Under the pieces are notes generated by a model, which saw only the letters and a program-made list of their open reading frames with translations, had not been told where the DNA came from and searched no databases. Positions 1 through 15,500 of a DNA stretch of 64,000 bases are shown one piece after another (the stretch's first letter is position 1; each line of letters opens with the position of its first letter). Position numbers and translations under genes: made by a program. The stretch covers positions 1-64,000 of the forward strand of contig JABYQR010000177.1 in NCBI GenBank assembly GCA_022592445.1. Reading direction: 5' to 3'. This DNA is from Cytidiella melzeri. Taxonomy: Eukaryota; Basidiomycota; Agaricomycetes; Polyporales; Irpicaceae.

Positions 1-373
1 TTTTTCTCTCAAACTCCCCGCCAAAAGACTGCAAGCGCCGTCACGCCTACCCACGTGACGTAGCGGAAAGTGAAATGGGTCTATCTTAATGGGATCTGAA
101 TAATTACATCCATCCACTACGGGTTGCTAGAGACACACCTTGCTCCAGACGCGTACGTGTACTATGACCTGTTGCTGAATCCTTGTTTCTCATCCCTTTG
201 TTGATGTGGGGTGATCGCAGTCCAGCATCAAAACCTTCGTCGGCACAGCGGCAGAAGCGTACTGGCCTCCCTGGACCGCTGTGGACTGAGGCGGACTGCT
301 CGATTGACGCTCTTTCTGAGTCGCACGACACCCGCTCTAAGGAGTTTTCGCATCTTTTCCTTTAACGTCGACG
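1..373. promoter_or_regulatory. Upstream region and 5' leader of the SDA1 gene
   Basis: This stretch precedes the SDA1 start codon and shows no convincing coding exon. It holds a CACGTGAC E-box-like site at 52-59. The last 100 bases are pyrimidine-rich, as expected for a fungal leader. Short open frames here have no recognisable protein features. Confidence 0.5.
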
Positions 374-3062
374 ATGCCGCGGGGCATCCTTCTCACCTCC
401 AACCTCCCACAACTCCAAAATCTGATCAAGCGGGACCCAGTCGCTTATACGGAAGAGTTTTTACAACAATGGAACCATTACAACAGCATACGGCAAATAT
501 TCCTCATCAATCCGAATGAACAAGCGCAACATTTCAGGGAACTCGTTACTTTTATAGCCCAAGTATGCATTCGGTCATTTCTACCTGTGACTTATAGCTG
601 ACGCCTTGTCATAGGTTGCGCAATGCTATCCTAAAGAAACCATCGACTTTCCTTCACAACTCGCCACCACGCTGTTGGAGAGCTATGAATCGCTCACACC
701 AGAGACGAGGAGGACGTTTGTGCAAAATCTCGTCATGCTGAGAAACAAGAACGTCATCTCGTCTATCAAGTAAGCGCATATTTACCTACTATCTTCTCCC
801 GTGCGTTTTTCAATGTTCTAGCCAGCCTGCTCAAGACACTGTTCCCTCTACTCCCCAAGACGACTTCTTCCACCCTTCGAGCAAGCATCCGCAAGACGAT
901 ATTGTCGGATATTCGCACAGCCAACATGAAAGGCCATAACCACAAGCTCAATCGCTCCGTACAAGCATTGCTGTTTGGCATGATTGAAAGAGGGATGGGC
1001 GCAGAGATTGCGGGCGACAAGGGGAAGGCACGGGCGACGCAGGGGTCCGCTTCCATGGGTGAGGAAGCTATGTGGGCTGTTGTTCTTACGAAGGAACTGT
1101 GGAAGAAGGGCATATGGTGCGTGGACTGATGTCTTCAGATCATCCTTCGACTCACATTCACTTAGGAACGATGCGAAGACAGTCGCTATCGTCGCACTGG
1201 GGTGCTTCCATCCCGTAGTGAAAGTTCAAAGCGCATCGTTACACTATTTTCTAGGTAGTGACGATGAAGAAGAGGCCAGCGATGAAGACGAAGATGACGT
1301 GCGTGCAGCGCTCACGACTCCCTCCCTCGAACTCATGCTTTTGCTTTTGCCTAGCTTCCGGATGCCAAGACCATCTTGCATCGACGTGAGATCAACAAGA
1401 AAACTCGGAGCGGAGATAAGAAAGCGCGAAAGACATTGAAAACAATAAAATCGGTGCGTACGCGTACGTTCGAGCGGTGGATCAAAGGGAATCTAACTTT
1501 TGGTCCTTCAGAAACAAAAGCGGAAGACGGAAACGAAGGCAGTAAACTTCTCTGCAATCCAGCTCCTGAATGACCCCCAGACGTTTGCCGAGAAGCTGTA
1601 CGACATTCTCAACCGCTACGACAAACGTTTCTCCCTCGATCACAAGCTGCTAATAATGCAACTCCTCTCGCGTGTGATGGGCGGACACAAGCTCTGCGTG
1701 CTCGGGTTCTATACATACGTCATGAAGTATCTAACTTATCACCAGCTCCGAATCCCTGCCATCCTGGTCGCCCTGGCACAGTCCGTGCACGAATACACTC
1801 CCCCGGACATACTTACACCTGTCATCAGAAAGCTCGCTCAAGAATTTGTTCACCCGGGTGTGGGTGCCGAGGTCATAGCAGCCGGTCTCAACTCAATTCG
1901 TGAGATATGTAGAAGGCAGCCGTGGGCGATGGAGGAAGATCTCCTTGGTGACTTAGTGGAGTATCGCAAGAGCAGAGATAAGGCCGTAACCGCCGCCGCT
2001 CGCGGGGTGCTTCAGCTGTTTCGCGAAGTCAATCCTGCAATGCTCAAACGACGTGAAAGGGTAGGAGTCGGTGGTCAAATAGCCCAGTGCCCCCCTTTGA
2101 TGATTTTTGTTGCAGGGAAAGGACGCGAGTATAGGTATCGCTGTCGGCAAGAAGCCTTTGCCATTTGGTCATAGTAGCGAAGCAGCCATCGATATCGAGG
2201 GGCTTCTCGTGAGCCATCATCTTACCACCACTCTTATAGTTGCTGACATTGTCTCAGCTTCTTGAAGACCACATCAAGAAACTCAGAGAAGAAGACGGTG
2301 TCCCCTCTGGCGACGAAGAGGACGAGCAAGCGGCGTGGGATGGGTGGGATGTGGAGTCGGACTCGTCTGAGGAGTCGTCTAATGGATGGCTAGACGTAGA
2401 ATCGGACGGAGGGGATGGTTTGGAGATTAGCGACAGTGAGGACGAACATGAGACAGTTGAGCGAGGACACAAGGATGATGTGGAGGTCGTCATGGAGTGT
2501 ACAGAAGTCGGCCAGGACGGTCCTTCGCGCGTATCGTCTCTGGCTACTACGAAGGTATGATTGATCAGTCCAAACTACTGTGCGCTCCAGTGACCAACGA
2601 TCATTGCAGATTCTCACTCCGGCAGACTTTTCCATGCTCAACGAGCTCAAAATCAAATCTGCGACAGAATCAGTCCAGCGTGGCGGCGGCTCGGCAGCGA
2701 AGCGGAAGCTCGCAGCCTTGGAAGCCACTCGGAAGGCCAACGCCCAGTCCGGCACTCTGGAGGACGCATTTGTGTCCGAAAACGACATTCTTGGTCCGCG
2801 CAAAAAAGCAAAAGCTGACTACGCAGAGCGCATGGCATCAATTGAAAAGGGCAGAGAAGGGCGGGAAAAATACGGTTCGATGAAGGGCAAGAAGAACAAG
2901 GAGGCTCCGAGCAGTTCGACTAACCGGGAGAAGGCAAGGAATAAGCCCATCATGATGATTATTTCTAGTAACGCTGTGAGAGGAAAGAAAAAGGCCTCGT
3001 TAAGACAGAAGCAACAAAAACTTCGAGCTCACATCGACAAGGCAAAGAAAGGGGGCCACTAG
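374..3062 (+). CDS. SDA1: SDA1 family protein, 60S ribosome biogenesis
   Basis: The conceptual protein of about 750 residues matches the Sda1/SDAD1 family end to end. In yeast Sda1 is a nuclear/nucleolar factor needed for 60S subunit maturation and export and for actin organisation. The N-terminus starts [20 protein letters not shown], followed by helical repeats ([18 protein letters not shown] region) and a conserved core beginning [20 protein letters not shown]. An acidic Asp/Glu-rich segment lies near 2240-2480. A Lys-rich tail ends in KAKKGGH. Roughly eight short introns break it, for example before the exon starting near 1512 and around 2185-2260. The start is the first ATG before the conserved N-terminus. 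Its 3' end lies 57 bp from the convergent Nudix gene, so the transcripts probably overlap. Family identity is secure; exact splice sites were judged by eye. Confidence 0.93.
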
Positions 3063-3119
3063 TGTAATGCTGCGTCCTTGCTGTGCTATGTCACGTACGA
3101 TGGCCAATTCCGTTCCCGT

Positions 3120-4302
3120 TCACAATTTCCCGCTTCCCAGCTTGTTGGCTGTGTCATATCCATGCGCAAAATGCGCCAGCTTCGCGTCAACTGTGAACCC
3201 CTGGAAATAATCAGATCGCTGTCAGAACAAGATAGAACAAATGTACCTTGTGTTCGTATTCTGTGTAGTGTACAGTCACCAGTCAGTACAGACTGCAGCA
3301 CATGATTGTATCCGTGCGCGTACGTTTGAACTCTTCAGAAAGCTTGCTTAATTCCACGACTCGCCTGGTGATGAATTCACCCGAATCCAACTTTTGATCA
3401 TATACCTCCAGCTTATCCGGAAATAGTACGTCGACGACTACCAACTTCATATTGGCGTTGGTCATGCCTACACCGCTCAATAATCAGCATTGGCCGTTTT
3501 CAAAGATCGAAAAGCGAAGATGGTCAAGTCACCACGTACCAGGGTCTGCTACAATCACTGGAGAGCTCTCGATGATTTTATGTGCTTTGTACCCGGTTTC
3601 CTCCTCTAACTCTCGGATTGCAGCCTGTTCCGCAGTCTCGCCTTCGTCGATGAGACCTCAAAAAAAAGCAATCGTCAGGATTCAGCGAGAGCCGCACAGT
3701 AACAGTTTCGAGAATATTTGCCTGCGGGAAGTTCTGTAACGCAGGCAACTAAGAAACCTGCGTGGGTAGACACTGAATTACTAACCAACAACAAAGCCAT
3801 CGACCGGCGGACGATACTGTTCTATGATGACCGTCGAAGTTGGGAACGCGCCTGTCTCCGAGCGCAGGATGGCGAGTACCGCGACAGCTATCACATAACG
3901 ATTGTCAAGGCGACCTCAAGAGGACCGTGCAATGAGCACCAACCATCTATTCCAGATGAGCCTCTTGTTGTCCTTTCAGCAGATTCCCAAACTCTTTCCT
4001 TGCCATTTGGATCGCTCCAAAGGATCTTCTTCAAAGTAACCCACCTAACGAATTGTACACGTCGTGAGCTTTGTCAACTATATGCATGCATGCCTCTATA
4101 GAACTGACTTTGCGTCTGAAGGAGCCAGATCCTTAGACGATAGGATCCTGGGGTAAGGCATATTGCGCGTTGGTGCTCGCGATACAGCCTTATGAAAGTG
4201 TACGGAGCGCAGAAAGAAACTAGGTGCAGAGATTGCTCCTGTGGTCAGAGCCCTGAAAGGCGTGAAGCTGATGCGAGAGAGATGAGAGGAGGAGACAAAC
4301 AT
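3120..4302 (-). CDS. YSA1: Nudix hydrolase, ADP-ribose pyrophosphatase (YSA1-like)
   Basis: This gene encodes an ADP-sugar pyrophosphatase, which cleaves ADP-ribose to AMP and ribose 5-phosphate. The complete Nudix box is visible around 3545-3655 as [20 protein letters not shown] followed by TGY, carrying all Mg-binding glutamates. Upstream conserved segments are [19 protein letters not shown] and [16 protein letters not shown]. The last exon (3120-about 3193) encodes [19 protein letters not shown], the usual fungal C-terminus. It is easily missed, because the preceding exon reads through into its intron down to 3283. The first 47 residues are rich in Ser, Arg and hydrophobic residues with no acidic ones, like a mitochondrial presequence. 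A second Met ([12 protein letters not shown]) marks where cytosolic homologues begin. It is convergent with SDA1. Function is secure from the motif; localisation is inferred. Confidence 0.9.
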
Positions 4303-4458
4303 CGCAGCGCCACGAAGTCTTACACTTCCTAAAATGGACTCAGGGTTGATGGAAGTGCAATAACGTTACTTACTTGAAAGCGTACCCATATCGCTGCAGA
4401 AACTTGGTATAAGAGACATAGCACAGAAACTACAGTAATTTCGTCCACATCGAAAGCA

Positions 4459-6793
<2,335 letters not shown>

Positions 6794-6983
6794 GGTGTGG
6801 TAGAGGTTAGAACTTAGAACCTGCATATGTAGGACAGACAGAGGAACTTGCCACACGCACCGCCGGACCGCCGGGCCACCGAACCGGAAAGGCTCTGGGA
6901 TGCTTTCCCTCAAGTTCATCTTCATCTCTCACACACATTCCTCTGCGAGCACGACGAGGTCGACGTCGAGCACACCGCTGAAA

Positions 6984-8348
6984 TGGCTGAGCCTCTGTTC
7001 GATTCCACCTCTCATCCACATCGCAGGCGTCAGTCGTCACCTCGTCTTCAATTCGTGGCTTGCAGCCTGACCTAGATCTTCCAGTAAACCCTCTTACCAA
7101 TGAATACACACTCGTCTCCCCCCACCGCATGAAACGGCCCTGGCAAGGACAGACTGAACCTCCTCAGCCAGCCAATCTGCCCGAATATGATCCCAAATGT
7201 TATCTCTGTCCAGGAAACGAGCGTGCAGGAGGCGCAAAGAACGAAGACTACGAACAGGTGTTCGTTTTCGAAAACGACTACGCTGCAGTGCTTCCCCCGC
7301 CGGGACCATCTGCGCCCCCTGCCCCTCATTCGCTTCTCAAGATGGAGCCTGTGCAAGGCGGTTGCGACGTTCTCACTTTTCATCGCCGCCACGACCTCAC
7401 GCTCGCCAGATTGTCACCTCGAGACATCGGCAAGGTCATCGAGCAGTGGTGCACAATATACGAGAAGAGAGGTAGGCAAGAAGGAATCAAATATGTTCAA
7501 ATCTTTGAAGTACATTCCTTGCACGCTGCACCTCGATAAAAGCTGAATTCGCCGCTAGAACAAAGGTGCTATGATGGGCTGCTCTAATCCTCATCCTCAC
7601 GGACAAGTTTGGTCAATGTCGGTGATTCCCACTTTACCTGCAACTGAACTCGACAATATGTCCAAGTATTCCCTCTCCTCCCCCACTCCGTCCGGTGCCG
7701 CTCAAGGGCCCGATGGCAAACCCTGTCTCCTCTGCGAATATGCTCATTACGAAACTGGGTTACCGCTTGAGGAAGGGCGCGTTGTTCATACGAACGAGCA
7801 TTGGGTGGCGCTTGTACCCTGGTGGGCTATATGGCCTTTCGAGATATTGCGTAAGCCCTCGTCTCGCCGTATATGGGCACTTTGAATGACATCCTGCAGT
7901 TCTTCCCTACAAGCGACACATATCGTCGATCTTGCATCTTAGCTCGGAAGAGAAGGCAGGATTCGCTGATGCGCTTTCAGTGGTTACCAGACGCTACGAC
8001 AATCTCTTCTCGTGCTCATTTGCGTATTCCATGGGGATTCACCAGCGACCACTTCCTTCGCTGGACCCTGAGGTCGAGGATGAAGACGATGTTGCGCACC
8101 TGCATCTACATTTTGCCCCGCCCCTGCTGAGGAGCGCGAGTATCCGAAAGTTTCTGGTAGGGTACGTACGATCTCCCCCTTAACGCGCGAGATAGTCCTG
8201 ATGTTTCCTCAGCTTTGAGTTGATGGCAGAGCCTCAGCGAGATCTGACAGCCGAACAAGCTGCTGTGCGCCTTCGCGGTCTGCAGGACGTGCATTATTTA
8301 GATACGCAGAGCGATGACGAGAAAGTCGGCGGGCTTCCAAGAGACTAG
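6984..8348 (+). CDS. GAL7: Galactose-1-phosphate uridylyltransferase
   Basis: This is the Leloir-pathway enzyme that swaps UDP between UDP-glucose and galactose-1-phosphate. The catalytic histidine triad is visible as SNPHPHGQVW, encoded just after an intron near 7511-7565. The N-terminal hallmark HPHRR continues, after a 47-nt intron (7029-7075), into NPLTNEYTLVSPHRMKRPWQ. Zinc-ligand type cysteines occur in KCYLCPGNER and in the KPCLLCEYAH segment. The C-terminal part contains SMGIHQRP and HLHLHFAPPLLRS. Length is about 370 residues, normal for the family. There are about five introns. The final exon encodes FELMAEPQRDLT and ends GGLPRD. No Gal4-type site was found upstream. Assignment is firm. 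Confidence 0.95.
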
Positions 8349-8637
8349 AGATGTAACATCTTGGCTCGTACAATGACATGCTACTCTGCTCGTCTTGACT
8401 AGCGTGTTCGGCATAGCATAGAGCGAGATGTGTGGTCTGACTAGAGCTGTATTGGGTAGTAGCAGCGCAAATTGTTTGTGAATCCTGTCCAATCTCTCCT
8501 CATCGCTGGCAGGGCGCTTGTTGGACTAAGTGACCTTCGAGCAGTTATGTTTGCTGCTGCTAAGTCGGTCTCTCATGCCACCGCCATCTTGTCTTGAACA
8601 CCCACAGCTCTCTCGAGGTTCCTAGGCATCTCTAAAG

Positions 8638-11600
8638 ATGGTCGTGAAACTATTACTGCGATACATGCTTTCCGCTCTCGTGTATTTCGCAGGGGTCTTC
8701 GCATCCAAGCGTTCCCTAGCGAGACTCCTCTCGACCTTCCTGTGCAGTGTTATCGTAGTCGTTCGGCCATTTTCACGTCTTGGAGGCGAATATGCATTTC
8801 TCGTTCTTGCTCTCAAAGAACTAGTGTTTTCCGTTCAGGCCAGCCTCGCTCAGCAGCTAGAGCTCACCATCCTCAACATCCTCGGTGCTTTCTTGGGCAT
8901 CGCAGTCTCAACTCTTGCAAAGTTCATAGCTTCGAGGTATCCAGAAGACTCCGCAAATTCAAGAGCAGTTTGTGCACTGTTTCTTGTGCTCATCAGTTTC
9001 CTGGGTGAGTTCATCTCTACAGCTGCCACAGTGATGGTAGTAGTGACCCTAGCCACTCGGGTTTCCAGCTGGACTCACAAAAAGTCGTTTGCCCCGTCTA
9101 CAACTGTCCACTCGAATATCTTGTTTTGTATCCATATGGATCTTGACGAACGACGTTGGCAATTCCACAGTCAGTCAACCTTGCCTAGACACCATCGCAC
9201 TCACTGATGGTCTGTGCAGCGTGTTCTGACTGCCTCTGGCAATTTTCTATGGGTCACCCTCGCAGCAGCGCTGATATGCGTATTCTCTCTTTTGTTTGTC
9301 ATGTGCCTACTACACTGGACTTCCACCAATTTCGAAAAAGAGATGGCGTCGACGTTCACCATCATACATCGCACTCTCGAGCTCGGTCTTTCCTTAACTT
9401 TCCCTCATCCGTTTGACGTTCCGGTGGACAAACAGGAATACGAAAGGCTGAGAACAGATCTCCTACGACGCTCCGTTCGTTTAAATGATCAATACTCCCA
9501 GGCAGCGTTCGAAGTGCGCGTTGGCCGTCTCAGTCGTAAGTGATTTAAACATTATAAGAACTCAAACTACTGCACGCTGTTTCAGTGCGATCAATTCGTC
9601 CACTTGTGAGTACTGTGGAGCACCTTCGCCGCGAACTCGCTTGGGGAATGCCAATCCATAGGGCTCCGCGTCCCCATGAGCACTTGGCAATGCACGAAAA
9701 TGTTCGCCGCCCCCTTGGGTATCTACATTCGACGGTAACCTCTCCACTACCATCTCCACCTTTGCCCACACGAAACATGTACACTGATGCACTAGAAACC
9801 CCCGCTCGGGCACTCGGAGACGCTCTGCTTCGTGCCACGAAGTGCATAGAAAATACCATCATCCTTGCCTTTCACCAGCAGAGCCCTCCGGCACGACTTT
9901 TTTCATGGGCTCCTCGCACAACCGTAGAAGTATCGCTGTCTGACAGCGCCGATACCCGAAAACAACAGCATGTGTGGACAAGCTCTCAGCTAGCTGCATT
10001 GCGTGAGGCAGAGAAGAGATTAGTCTCTGCCAGAGATAATGCCAGGGAAGCTCTCCGAGAAGTCTTCGACAAAACACTGGCCATCCAGCGACATTCGGAC
10101 GCCAAGATAAAGCTGCCACAAGATGCGCGTAACTGCAGCTTGGCCATGATCGCTTTGCTTCAGGTTCGTTTACTACTTCGCTCTGATATTGAGTTGCAGG
10201 GCCTGAAAACTCATTTCAGATGGCGCACGAAATCCGCACAGCTTTACAGATAGCTCAACGCTTCGCGAATCAATACGACTTGTCACACACTCGATTATGG
10301 TTCCCTCGTGTGTCCCTCGCGTGGTTAGGTGTTGCCCCAGGCTCATTCATCTCTGATGATCCCAATGCTTTGCTCGGGTCTTCAAATAATGAGGACAGCA
10401 CGTCTAATCTGGAAACAAAGTATGCTGAGTCTGAACTGACGCAAGGATTCAAAGAGCGCGTTTACCGAATGGATGTGCGAAGATCTGCAGCCAAGGCCGC
10501 CGTAGTACGCCTTTCAAAGGCAGCGGGGGATGGTGGCGCAAGAGACACATGGTGGGGCGGGCTCAGTGACCTTTGGGCAAGTCGGGAGGCTATCAAGCTG
10601 CGTATCAGACTGTGGAGGTTCCTCCAAGCGGTCAGACATTCTAGTCATCTACGCCATGCAGCGAAAGCCGCGTTGGGCGTCGCGGTGTTGTCTTTTCCGG
10701 CGTTTCTTCCCACCAAATCGGCAGGTTTGTCATGTGAACCGTTACTGCGGTACGGGATACTCAGGGATTTGCGTAGGTTTCCAGTGGTATAAATTTGTAC
10801 ATGGGCAATGGATGACGATCAGGTACGGAATTCATGCTAGCCTAGTATACAATGCAACCTTGTCTTATGCCTTGATTTAGCTACCTTTGGGTTCTCGAGA
10901 CGAACACAGGCGCAACCTGGCGGACAGGCTATCTGCGTATAGTAAGCTTAACGCATTGTTTTAGTTGGTTTCACCGCTGATCTACCCACAGCTGGGCACT
11001 GCGTGTGGGTCACTATACGCCTACATAGTGCGCGTGGTTTCTATTATTCAATCTATACATGTTGTGACTCTCGATTGTAGACATATTTAATATGCGGAAC
11101 AAACGCCTACGGACTTGTCGCAATGGTCACAGTGAGTGAACACCATATTTTTGAACAACAGGCTTTGTTTCTGACTAGACGGTCCAGGCCGCAGATCTAC
11201 CCATCACTTGGCTGATCACTCGGACCAGCCTTTCGGCTTTTGCAACACCGGCGTAAGTTTTCGGTATCATACAATGGTTTTTTTTGGTGTCGTACAGTGG
11301 GCTGGAGGCCTTGACGGAAATAATGTTTGCCACAGGTCCGTTGCTCTTCCAACCATCGTTCTGTCTCGATATATCAATGGCCCAACCTCAAGCCCAGTCA
11401 TTAGTAGGCGATATTGCTTCCCGAGCTCTGATTTGTTTCTCAATATGCGTACTGCAGTCCTGTCGCTACTACGGGCTGGAATGATCTCATTGGGCATGAT
11501 AACGGCACTCTTGATGAATAGTCTGGTGTTCCCACGTCACAGCCGGGTAAGTCAATTTGAGCATGTAACCCCGTTTCGTGACTGATGAGTTGCCTCGCAG

Positions 11601-12468
11601 GTTTGTTTCTTGTTTGACACAAGCCGTACGTTAGGATTACTGACCGACTTGTACCTTTCCCTGAGCCAGTCAGTCTCAACGTATCTGACAGCTTGCGATC
11701 CCGCTGATATTTTTGTAGTGAGATATTCAACGACAAAGCGACGCTCAGTCGAGACGAACGACGCAAAGCTTTGAAGCTAGAGCTCGAAGTACGAAACGCC
11801 CTCCACCGACTCACTGCACTCATTGCCACCATGCACAGTGAATTCAGCCTACTCCCTGTCCGTATGATATATCATCTGAGAGCGCAATTTCGTCTGAAGT
11901 GTTACTGCAGAAGCCATTGCGCCGCTACAAACGTCTGGTTTCGCTTCTCCAGAACATGCTTGATCTTATGACTGGTCTACGGAAGATTCGAGAAAATATT
12001 CCGCGTAAAATTACTGTGACCGATGTAATCAAGGAGAGGCGTGAATTTGTGGGTGCTAATGTTTGTGCATAGTCAGCAGCTGACAGCTTTCCACAGATGT
12101 CCTGCGTCTGCATCGCTCTTTTCGCTTGCCAGCACGCATTCAGGGCTCGTGAACCCCTCCCGCAGTTTCTTCCGTCTGCCAAGCATGCTCTGGAAATTTT
12201 GGAAACTCATGTGCAGGAACGTGTCCTCGGGGTGCAGGAGCGTGATATTCATGCTCTAGGCTTGTCCCTGGTAAATGCATTTGCCGAACAAGAGGTAATG
12301 CGCAACATGGTCTTCACACTCGAGGCTCTGCTCGAGTCGACGGGAAGCTTGTTTGGCACGTCTGCCTGGCTTACCCAAGATACTCATTGGTCTAGATCGA
12401 CCGTACACAACGATGAGGGGTTTGGGGATCACGGTTGGTACAGTACATTTCGGTGGGAGGAGCCGTAA
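8638..12468 (+). CDS. Large integral membrane protein, Bre4/aromatic acid exporter-like (DUF2421/FUSC-like)
   Basis: The protein (about 1000 residues over many short exons) has two clusters of hydrophobic helices separated by a long hydrophilic region. This is the layout of fungal FUSC/ArAE-type transporters such as yeast Bre4. The first cluster begins at the N-terminus (MVVKLLLRYMLSALVYFAG, then RLLSTFLCSVIVVVRPFSR). The second starts after HLRHAAKAALGVAVLSFPAF. It contains WVLETNTGATWRTGYLR, TYLICGTNAYGLVAMVT and ADLPITWLITRTSLSAFATP, all typical of the family. The C-terminal helical region (QERVLGVQERDIHALGLSL) is cytosolic. Substrate cannot be read from sequence; related proteins affect brefeldin A or aromatic-acid tolerance. 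Its 3' end lies 92 bp from the convergent RecQ gene. Frames switch often, so exon borders are only approximate. Confidence 0.8.
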
Positions 12469-12560
12469 TCACTTGGACAATTATCCAAAATATCCTACAT
12501 GTAAATGAGAAATAGAGATGAATCCTAGCGGATTGTTTGTGCAGTACCAATAATATGGAT

Positions 12561-15500
12561 CTAAGCTCTTCGTCCGCCTGAGGCCAACTTGGAGGTCGCC
12601 TGTTGCCGGTATTCATAGTGGTTGATTGAAAGTGGTTTGGTAGACCGTTGCTTAGCCTTGTTAAATGAGTCAAGCCGGGATCTGAACTTGATGCACTCAG
12701 TGACGAGCGCTGGAATGTATGGTTCAGCTTCTTGCAGCTCAAAACCACCAATTAACATCAGCTGGCTACGGAAGTCCTCGATGTCTACGACAGGACCGTC
12801 AGCTTAGCTGGAAGAGAAGACCATGGAATGTTACCTGCTGGAAGCACCGTAGCAAGTACCGCTAGAGTATCTTCATCAAACAAAGCGTCCACATCGTCCT
12901 TCGCGTCAAATTGAAGCTGTGTGCAGTCGTCATTCACTGCATAGCGGAAGAAGGATATCCAATCACCTCTGCGACCTTGTTGCGCAATGCCTCCTGGCAT
13001 TCACGCATGATCATCGTCTCATCGACAACTTCGCGGCCTGCGACGAAATCACTTCCCGTACAAGTGGCATCGATAGAAGGAGCAACTGTTCTTCTGCCTG
13101 GCGCCCTCAAAGAAGTGGCGTTTTCTTCGTCATCGGAGACATAGAGGCTGATAGGGTCTTCGGCAATCTCAGTCGATCGCGTTCGAGTACGGTTTACGCG
13201 GGTATGGCTGGGTCCGGGTTCGTTCTCTAAGGCCTCGGCTCGGACGGCAGTGGGAGCTGCTCGCTGTTTCCTGGCGCGTTTGTGTTTTTGTTGCCTGAAA
13301 GCCAACTCAACCTTTTCGCCGCTGCGCATGAACGCATCAGCACGATGCGGAACCTATTGCCAGCATTGAGAACTGATCCCAGGATGAATAAAAGTGACCT
13401 CACTTTTACAATATAAGTCGTCCATTCCCCTGCTTTAGGATGCAGTTCCAAGACACCGTTCACGACTAGATGATCAAAAATGCGGTCTGCCCTGTCTTTT
13501 GATTCGCCTTTGTTGTAACGTTCCAAACCGTTGTTGCTAGCGCCGATGTATGATGCCAGCAATTTGGCTCGTGTGGTGTCCGTGTTGCTGCAAGCCTCGC
13601 GAGCCATTTGTACGAGCTTACGCGCGCTAGTTGTGAGATCTTCGTAGGCGACTGGGGATATATCGCGGCAGTTGTCACAGTTGTTCTGACAGTCGGCCTG
13701 GTCGAAACGTTCGTCGAAGTAGCTGAGAACTTGAACACGTCTACAGACGACGTTGTTCGCACAGTACCCAACGACTCGATTGATGTTGTCCACGGCATCT
13801 TCCTTGTCTGCCTCACCATTCGATTCTTCGCGTGCACACTTGTACTTCCACAGAGCGTCTTTAAAGGCGTAATCTACAAGAAGCATGTCAGCAGTATGGT
13901 CAGGTCGATACTTGTGTTCAGCTGACATAGTCTGCAGTGAGACGGCTTTCCATCGCGTCCAGCACGTCCAGTCTCTTGATAATAACTGTACAGGCGTCAA
14001 TACGCTGAACCATGCGAGGCGATTAGAGGCACTCACCCGCTCAATGAAGACGGCATGCCAAAGTGTATAACATACCGCACTAGATATCATGGGCACATGC
14101 ACAAAAATCAACAGGAGACACAAACTCAGGCTTACCATCCGGTTTGTCGATACCCATTCCGAAAGCAATCTAGAACCACGCTGGTCAAAAGCACGTTGTA
14201 GAAGCATGATATTGTGTACCGTTGCAATGATCAAACGTGTCTTGCCGCACTGCCATTCATCCTGCAACATGACCTTAGTCGCCTTCGACATGTCAGCATG
14301 GTAGGATGCCGCGCTCAAGCCTTGATCCCGAAAGCGTTGGGCAAATTCATCACACTTGTTCCTGTTGTTGCAATAAACAATTCCCGTGCCGTCGGGATAG
14401 TTCGCCTTGATGAATTCGACAATGTCCTGCAGCGTCTGAGCATCTCCCTTCTTGCTGCACACTTCGTAATATAAGTTGCTGCGATTGAACGACATGGAGA
14501 AACGCTTGCAGCCGCTGATACCAAGTCGACTGATGATATCTTCAACGGCTTGTCTATTCGCAGTGGCTGTCAGGGCCATGAACGGGACGCCAGGAAATTC
14601 CCGTCGGAGCCATCCAAGCTTAGTGTACTAGATAGCGCGGTAAAATTTAGGCCTACAGATTTGAGCGAGATGCGAAGAACCCACCGAATCACGAAACGAT
14701 CTGCCCCAGGTAGTTATACAGTGTGCCTCATCGACAACAATTCCGCCAATCTGTTTCGACCGATGCAGTCTGCGTAAGTCGTCTCTCAATCTGTTGCTGT
14801 GTTCTAACTTCTCGGGAGTAACGTAGAGCATACAGGGTTTCCTGACCGGATCATTGAGTTGAGCATGTATCGATGTTACCTCCTGCAGCGTGTTGTCGCT
14901 TGTGAAGGAGGCAATATATAGGCCCTTCGCCTCGAGCGCGCTGACTTGATCTTGCATTAGTGCAAGAAGGGGACCAATGACGATGGTTACGCTGTTGTTG
15001 GCTTCGTTCTTGCATACAGCAGGTAGCTGAAAGCAGAGACTTTTACCCCCACCGGTCGGCATGAGTACGAAGACATCGTGTCCAGCCATGCTCGCAGTGA
15101 TAGCCTCCAGCTGATTCTTGCGAAACTCCTGCAGACCAAACTTTTCCTGTAACACGCGTTTGACGTCCGGGTAAGATGGAGCCTTTGTCAGGATACTGTC
15201 TGGACCATCCGGAAGAGATGAGGTAGCTTTATTGACAACCATAGCAGCATTAATAACCGTGGACGAGCTGGTGTATACGGTAGCCGAGACGGCCTCATCT
15301 TCAAAATCTCCGGTTTGCAGGCCAGACTGTTCCCATAGCTCGTCCTCGCTCCCCGGATCGAAGTTGCCAATGGCAGGATAGCTAGCGGGCACGTCGATCT
15401 CACTGACAGAACGGTACTCTGTGGTAGTTGCTGGTACATCCTGGCGGGCGGGCTCCTCAAGCCGTGGCACGTGCTGCTCTGAGGACGGTACGATCCAGCT

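Noticed and set aside
6840..6900. CGG...CCG pairs upstream of GALT as Gal4-type sites
   Set aside because: Spacings are 9 and 12, not 11, and the region is simply GC-rich. Basidiomycetes are not known to use Gal4 for this gene.
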